Assembly: GCA_004764695.1 (NCBI GenBank) | Contig: SMSO01000007.1 | Span: forward strand, 513,501 to 577,500 | Source: Schizochytrium sp. TIO01 | Taxonomy: Eukaryota; Sar; Bigyra; Thraustochytrida; Thraustochytriidae | DNA length: 64,000 nt | Direction of reading: 5' to 3' | Part shown: positions 59,905-64,000 of the stretch, one piece after another | Numbering within the stretch: position 1 is the first letter of the stretch | Layout: every line of letters begins with the position of its first letter | The notes under the pieces: generated by a model | Databases searched by the model: none | Seen by the model: the letters and a program-made list of their open reading frames with translations, nothing else | Told to the model about the DNA's origin: nothing | Program-made: the position numbers and the translations under genes

Positions 59905-60801
59905 TCACTTGACCATCATAATGGCTTTTCTGGCTACGCTCTTCGCTGCGTCCTTCTCAGAAGCCGTTGAGGTCTGAGATTTGCTAGCTTTTGCCGCTGC
60001 GGAGGAAGCGGACGACGAGGATTTATTCGATTCCTCACTTTCTTCATCTTCACCTTCTCCTTCCCCGCTTGCTCCCTTCAATGCGCTCTTCGCGGAGCTC
60101 TCCACGCTTCCGACTGCTGATCGAACACCGCCAAAGACAGCCTTCAGGATCCCTGTGAGAATCTCAGGAAGGAAAGGAAGAGACCACCAAGCGCAAGAAA
60201 AAGAATGAAAAGTCCAGCCAGACTGATTCCTTGTGTGGTCGCTTGAGAGTCTGCATCCAGGACTTGTTTGAGATCAGTCATTGCGTCCGTTGTTGCAGCG
60301 TCGTTCGCCGCGCAATTGAAAATGGCATTTGAATCAATTGCCTGAGAAGCAAACTGAATTCGATTGAGACTTTCGTCGCTGCTATCACACTCCATGTTAC
60401 TCACACTTTGAATATTAATGTTGCTCACAGATTGACTGCACGTCGTCGTCATTGAAGTGGCTGCAGCAGCTGCAATGCTAGTATAATTGTGAATAATCGA
60501 GCTGGAGACGCTCACATTCGCAAGATTCAGACCTTTGGTCAGCGATTCTGCCGCTGTTTGAATATTCTGAGCAATGTCTTGCACCAGCTTGCTGTCCACC
60601 GAAATATTTGATATAGCCGTGGCCGTGGCAGAACTTGAAATGATCTGAGGTGCAAAACTGATACTGCAGTTCTTCACGCTGTCCACACTGAATATTTTCA
60701 TTAATAGCTTGTTCATTCTCCTGGATGGATGCAGAAGTGGAGACCTTCAAAGAAGACGAAATTGTATTGGTGAGCTGTGAGGTACTTGAAGATGCACCCA
60801 T
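59905..60801 (-). pseudogene. L1/F9-like myristoylated entry-family membrane protein, split over three frames
   Basis: Segment 1 starts at ATG 60801 with MGASSS, an N-myristoylation signal (Gly2), and a helical Ser/Thr-rich stretch. Near 60670-60700 the coding sense moves to a second frame (open 60716 to 60144), which carries helices, at least four cysteines and one TM helix (GISLAGLFILFLALGGLFL). Near 60160-60170 it moves to a third frame, which ends at 59905 with a Ser/Glu/Ala-rich tail. Myristoylated N-terminus, cysteine-bearing helical ectodomain and C-terminal TM are the layout of poxvirus/NCLDV L1/F9-family membrane proteins of the entry complex; the match here rests on layout and texture, not alignment. 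Two frame changes indicate a dead copy unless they are base-calling errors. Long intact host frames make a high error rate unlikely. Confidence 0.62.
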
Positions 60802-60890
60802 TTTCGAATTCTTTCGTTTATTTGTTAATTACTCTTCACTAAAATAAAATGAAACTATGATCTGTCTCCTAGTGGACAATATTGGTATCA

Positions 60891-61995
60891 TTATGTATCA
60901 ACAGACCAAAATTTACTCACGCCCTCCCTTTGATATCCACTTTCTGAGGACGATGCTTCTGCAGCACGTATTTCATGAAGAACTGCTCTTATGCCGTCTA
61001 TCAATTCAAGAAACTCCGGTCCGAAGTACATTACAGGAATATTTTCACGGATGTATTCACCGCCTACTGTATTCATTGCGTAACATCGTGCACGTGCCAT
61101 GTTCGTCTTTAGTCTCTCGTCATCACACTGCCTTTCTATCTCACTCATCTTCTTATGTATTTCTTCGAATTTAAAATACGCCCTCTCCGCCAGAGCCTGA
61201 GTTGGTTGAAGTTTGGTGGCCTTCATCATGCACATTTTTCTACAGAGATCTCGTACAGGGTAGTAAATTCGCCGTTTAATATGGCAATATATAAAATTGT
61301 ACTCAATGGGGAAGAAGATTCTCAGGAGAATACGAGCGATTTTCAACGCTACTGCAATAAGAGTCGCCCAAGCAATTCCTTCGTACTCAGGGATGGCAAA
61401 TTGAGGTAGAAAGAACGACGACACGCGATAACAAAGAAAGACGCGAGAGACGAAGTGCAAGAGGATTAAAGTTAAAGCAAAAGCAAAAGGCCAACTGCAC
61501 AGAGTAGACGGACTGAGCTTTTCAACCTTTGTAATTGTGAGACTTTTCTGAATAAAAACACGAAAGCGCTTCTTGTCCCAATCCCCCTCCTCGGCTGCTG
61601 CTAAAGGACTATTCCTGGATACCTTTGACCACGTATCAAATAAATCAGAATAGAAATTTTCAAACTTCTCTCCCTCTTTGATGGCTGGGTGGTTTTCCTC
61701 GGTTTCCTGATCCCCAGAAGAAGAGTAGCGTGATTTCTGCTGCTCCTTGTGAATATCAGGTGTATGCGAGGAGCTCCAATTCTGGCTTTGGTTCTCTTCG
61801 TTTTCCTCGGGCCCCTGGGAAGGCGGGTGTTTTCGCCTGCCAGTCGAACGCCTCTTTGCCGACTGTTGAACAGCAGGTGTACAACATTGCCCGTCCTGAA
61901 CTGTCCATGTCAATTGTGCATCTGCTGGGCTTTGTGTCGGGCAGAAACGAATCGAAAACTGCGCGGTCGTATCGCTGCATATCCTTAGCCATCAA
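60891..61995 (-). pseudogene. Membrane protein gene, probably broken by a frameshift
   Basis: The main frame (61913 to 60891) lacks an ATG at its 5' end (TTG start) and encodes about 340 residues. The N-terminus is Gln/Glu/Ser-rich and polar. Hydrophobic helices lie at about residues 143-170 and 185-208, followed by a basic, helical, cysteine-bearing tail. An overlapping frame starts at a proper ATG pair at 61995 (MMAKDMQRYDRAVFDSFLP) and stays protein-like to about 61850. The most economical model is one gene starting at 61995 with a frame change between about 61800 and 61900. If so the gene is inactive or mis-sequenced. No family was recognised. Confidence 0.5.
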
Positions 61996-62158
61996 CTATG
62001 ATATGTTTGTGAGAAAGAGTTGATACGCCCACGGTCGCATCGTGACAATCACTAGTCGTTGAATAGGTCAAGACTAATCCAGAAGAACCTTCCGATCACA
62101 AGGTTCGGTGAAAGGGAATTTTCTTTTGTTCTTCTCGGGACACAGTACTTGTCTTGAC

Positions 62159-62305
62159 TTATTCTGTACTACGAAAGTCTACTTTCTCTCTTTTCATTGA
62201 AGAAGAAATTTTACTAAAGACCATCCGACCTGATGAGAAACCCATCGCCACGAGAGCCGTCGCGAGAATGACCATATACAGAACGAAAAGGGGCTCGTCT
62301 GCCAT
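62159..62305 (-). CDS. 48-residue single-pass membrane protein
   Basis: Short intact frame from ATG 62305 to TAA 62159. N-terminal MADEPLFVLYMVILA, then ATALVAMGFSSGRM gives one TM helix (about residues 6-23) with a basic-to-acidic tail ending KVDFRSTE. Its coherence, start, stop and gap-filling position argue that it is real. It may be a minor virion membrane protein; no family was recognised. The plus-strand 65-codon frame across the same place reads less naturally. Confidence 0.6.
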   Translation of the reverse strand: MADEPLFVLYMVILATALVAMGFSSGRMVFSKISSSMKREKVDFRSTE

Positions 62306-62384
62306 GCTGACAAAAGTCTCTCTTCCAAAAGAGCAAAAAACCCGCGCTTAGAACGCCTTGAAATTAATATGGGAGACTCATTGG

Positions 62385-62440
62385 TGTTCTAGAACAGTGT
62401 TCTCAAGGGTGTTCTGGAACGGTGTTCTGTTCTTAGTTCT
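62385..62440. promoter_or_regulatory. Cluster of GTTCT/AGAAC palindromes
   Basis: GTTCTAGAAC (62386-62395) is a perfect palindrome and overlaps AGAACAGTGTTCT (62391-62403), a perfect dyad around a central G. GTTCTGGAAC and GTGTTCTGTTCT follow. The cluster sits between the 48-residue protein gene and the protease 3' end. It could be a regulatory operator or an origin-type site; similar half-sites flank the 49.3-kb dyad cluster. Confidence 0.55.
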
Positions 62441-62458
62441 TTTATATTATATGAGAGT

Positions 62459-63205
62459 CTAGCTAACAGTAACGGCGACTTGACTTGAAAACTCAGTCGC
62501 TGAAATCTGAGGCGCTTGAGCTTGACTTTGACTTGACATTGCTTGGTTGGGATTTTTGATCGCGTCTAGGATTAACTTTAAATGAGTAGACCTCCTTGGG
62601 CCATATTTGGCTGCCCAAAAGACCTGTAAATATGAAATATTGTAAACCCTCCAGATTCCACGAACAATGTCCATCGCAAATGCCCTACGATAAACTTCAT
62701 TCATATGTTCATCTTGAATTTCCTTGTGAGCAACTTCTTCAGCTACGTCTCCACGCCATAAAGTATACATTAGAGTAGATACGTGATATCCGCAATTCAC
62801 ACCGTTTTTTTGGTTGCCTCGCCTAATCTCGATCTCCCAGTCTTCAGCTCCAAAAAGACGGATGGCATCGCCAAATACTTTCATCACGTGGCTCGGTTTA
62901 TGCAAGGTACTTAATGGGTCGTAAAAGACAACACGCGCTTGCCTTTGATTAAAATAAAGAAGCTGCCAATGACTTCCTGTACAAAACGGTAGCATAACAT
63001 ATTCAATGACATCTGGAATATAGATCGACCTCGCTGAGGAGCTGTCCTTTTGAAAATGGCCTCTTGGTGTGGCATTTGCAATCGCATTGCATACAGACGA
63101 TATAAATAAATCGTGTCGGTCATCTACCGAACTTGTGAGGAATTGAAGTGCAGTGCTAGGTACAAATGCGGTTCCGTGACACTTCTTTCTTTCTGCAGGC
63201 TTCAT
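62459..63205 (-). CDS. Adenain/Ulp1-like (C48/C5) cysteine protease
   Basis: A 248-residue protease with the circularly ordered His-Asp-Gln-Cys signature of SUMO/adenovirus-type proteases: His79 in GSHWQLLYFN, Asp96 in VVFYDPL, Gln132 and Cys138 in NQKNGVNCGYH. Members either remove SUMO-like proteins or process virion proteins during maturation; many large DNA viruses and polintons encode one. The C-terminal 40 residues are Gln/Ser-rich and probably disordered. ATG 63205 is the first methionine. An alternative is a Ulp1 gene carried by a DNA transposon, since KDZ and Mutator-like elements also carry C48 domains; the virus context favours the former. Confidence 0.82.
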   Translation of the reverse strand: MKPAERKKCHGTAFVPSTALQFLTSSVDDRHDLFISSVCNAIANATPRGHFQKDSSSARSIYIPDVIEYVMLPFCTGSHWQLLYFNQRQARVVFYDPLSTLHKPSHVMKVFGDAIRLFGAEDWEIEIRRGNQKNGVNCGYHVSTLMYTLWRGDVAEEVAHKEIQDEHMNEVYRRAFAMDIVRGIWRVYNISYLQVFWAAKYGPRRSTHLKLILDAIKNPNQAMSSQSQAQAPQISATEFSSQVAVTVS

Positions 63206-63301
63206 AACGCGATTTTCTTCGCAGCAGGTAGCACGGCATGAAAGATACTATGGCCCATCTTGCGAATTAATATGTATTTGACGCTCGTAATCGGCATCAT
63301 C

Positions 63302-63350
63302 GCTGCTTGCTTGCTTGCTTGATTGATTGCTTGATTGATTGCTTGATTGC
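63302..63350. repeat. (GCTT)n/(GATT)n microsatellite
   Basis: Irregular GCTT and GATT units between the protease gene and the next minus-strand frame. Confidence 0.8.
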
Positions 63351-63400
63351 TCCTTGTTTACCTTCGCCGAGTCCTGCCCACCCTGCATGACAGCCTCGCA

Positions 63401-64000
63401 TCATCGCGTGCTGTGAGGTGCCTGGCGGACTTTCTTTCCTGGTGACAGCTTTCTTTCCAAGCAAGGCGAATTTTCGTTTGCACACCATGCATCCATTGCA
63501 TCCCCTTGCATCCATGATAAAGGTGCCCCGGCAGATTCGGGGTTGAAAAAGGTTTGTTGAGGTGCAAGGGGGAAGTTCTTCGTCATAATTGACCTCAACT
63601 CTGCTGTGTCAAATCGTTCCAGAGAGGGATGCCGAGAGAGGAGTTCTTCGTTTATGATGTTCGCTTCCAGATTGCAACGTGTTGAATAGTCCAGCTCTAT
63701 GATACTTTCCAATAGATGCAAGGGATGCACCAAAGCACCATCTGCAGTAACAGGTACGTCGACCAAGGGCTCAGTCATGTGCTCTAACTTGGACGCTAGC
63801 ATTAGTTTTCGATTTTTGGCAGGAATGCTATCTCTCCGCTTCAGAAAATCTGCATATTCCCTGAGTAGGTGCGCCGTCTTTGGTTTCAGATATTCCCTCA
63901 AGTCGCCCGGATGAGAGATCTGCACGGAATTAAGCTTCGGAAGGAAAAGACCGTCAAGATCCCCTCCAGGACAAGCGTATCTCCACAACTGTGCAAAGCT
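63401..64000 (-). CDS. Unknown protein, 5' end beyond the window
   Basis: The minus-strand frame is open to the window edge, with about 200 codons visible. It reads ...AQLWRYACPGGDLDG..., SHPGDLREYLKPKTAHLLRE, RHPSLERFDTAELRSIM, FFNPESAGAPLSWMQGDA and ends RQAPHSTR. Charged, helical, soluble texture with no TM segment. No recognised family; a transposon- or virus-derived protein is possible given the neighbours. The TTG at 63988 is not a real start. Confidence 0.55.
   Translation of the reverse strand, partial: SFAQLWRYACPGGDLDGLFLPKLNSVQISHPGDLREYLKPKTAHLLREYADFLKRRDSIPAKNRKLMLASKLEHMTEPLVDVPVTADGALVHPLHLLESIIELDYSTRCNLEANIINEELLSRHPSLERFDTAELRSIMTKNFPLAPQQTFFNPESAGAPLSWMQGDAMDAWCANENSPCLERKLSPGKKVRQAPHSTR

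Noticed and set aside
44853-64000. Possibility that the right part is a plain bacterial contaminant.
   Set aside because: OTU, Ulp1-like, primase-UL9 and L1/F9-like genes are not a bacterial set, leaders lack ribosome-binding sites, and the block is contiguous with eukaryotic genes in this window.

Overview
The window reads as a piece of a protist nuclear chromosome with two parts. Roughly positions 1-42,000 carry eukaryotic housekeeping genes. All of them appear as single uninterrupted reading frames, one 10.25 kb long, separated by wide (1-5 kb), repeat-strewn, gene-free gaps. Roughly 44,800-64,000 is a dense, partly decayed block of virus-like genes. No splicing had to be assumed. The mix (flavocytochrome b2, a giant FAM/USP9X-type deubiquitinase, a stand-alone EPSP synthase, an intron-free genome and an integrated large-DNA-virus block) suggests a thraustochytrid or other labyrinthulomycete stramenopile. 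That assignment is an inference from gene style, not from a marker gene.

Host part, left to right: the 3' part of an L-lactate (or related 2-hydroxyacid) dehydrogenase of the flavocytochrome b2 type; on the minus strand a 3,417-residue ubiquitin hydrolase; a nuclear protein joining a PARP-type zinc finger, a PADR1 zinc domain and a DNA-polymerase-beta-type lyase domain; a DHHC-family protein that has lost most zinc ligands of its cysteine-rich domain; EPSP synthase; a decayed, unidentified coding stretch; a BRCT-domain protein; an enoyl-CoA hydratase/isomerase with a possible peroxisomal tail; a ribosomal-L1-domain nucleolar protein; and a mitochondrial carrier of the CoA/nucleotide type with a long N-terminal extension. 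Two genes (PARP-finger protein and BRCT protein) point to DNA-break handling. Otherwise the host genes form no visible pathway.

Virus-like part: a PD-(D/E)XK nuclease-kinase fusion of the kind seen in Crinkler-type effectors; a Fic protein with a mutated catalytic motif; an acidic coiled-coil protein and small membrane proteins; three tandem paralogues of an unknown 152-residue family, each with its own repeated upstream module; an OTU protease; a membrane-anchored glycosyltransferase; a UL9-like origin-binding helicase carrying the zinc-binding tail of a herpes/NCLDV-type primase; a myristoylated L1/F9-like entry-family protein split over three frames; a frame-broken membrane protein; a 48-residue membrane protein; and an adenain/Ulp1-like protease. 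The gene set fits an endogenous Nucleocytoviricota-like element, with Mirusviricota or another large dsDNA lineage as alternatives. No capsid protein, polymerase or packaging ATPase is in the window. Tight packing (two convergent genes with stop codons one base apart), both-strand coding and A/CAA-rich leaders set it apart from the host part. Frameshifts, a truncated helicase and gene fragments show that it is decaying.

The host-virus junction lies somewhere in 42.0-44.85 kb, an A+T-rich stretch with a long inverted repeat and a 109-bp tandem repeat next to the first virus-side gene. The right-hand junction is outside the window.
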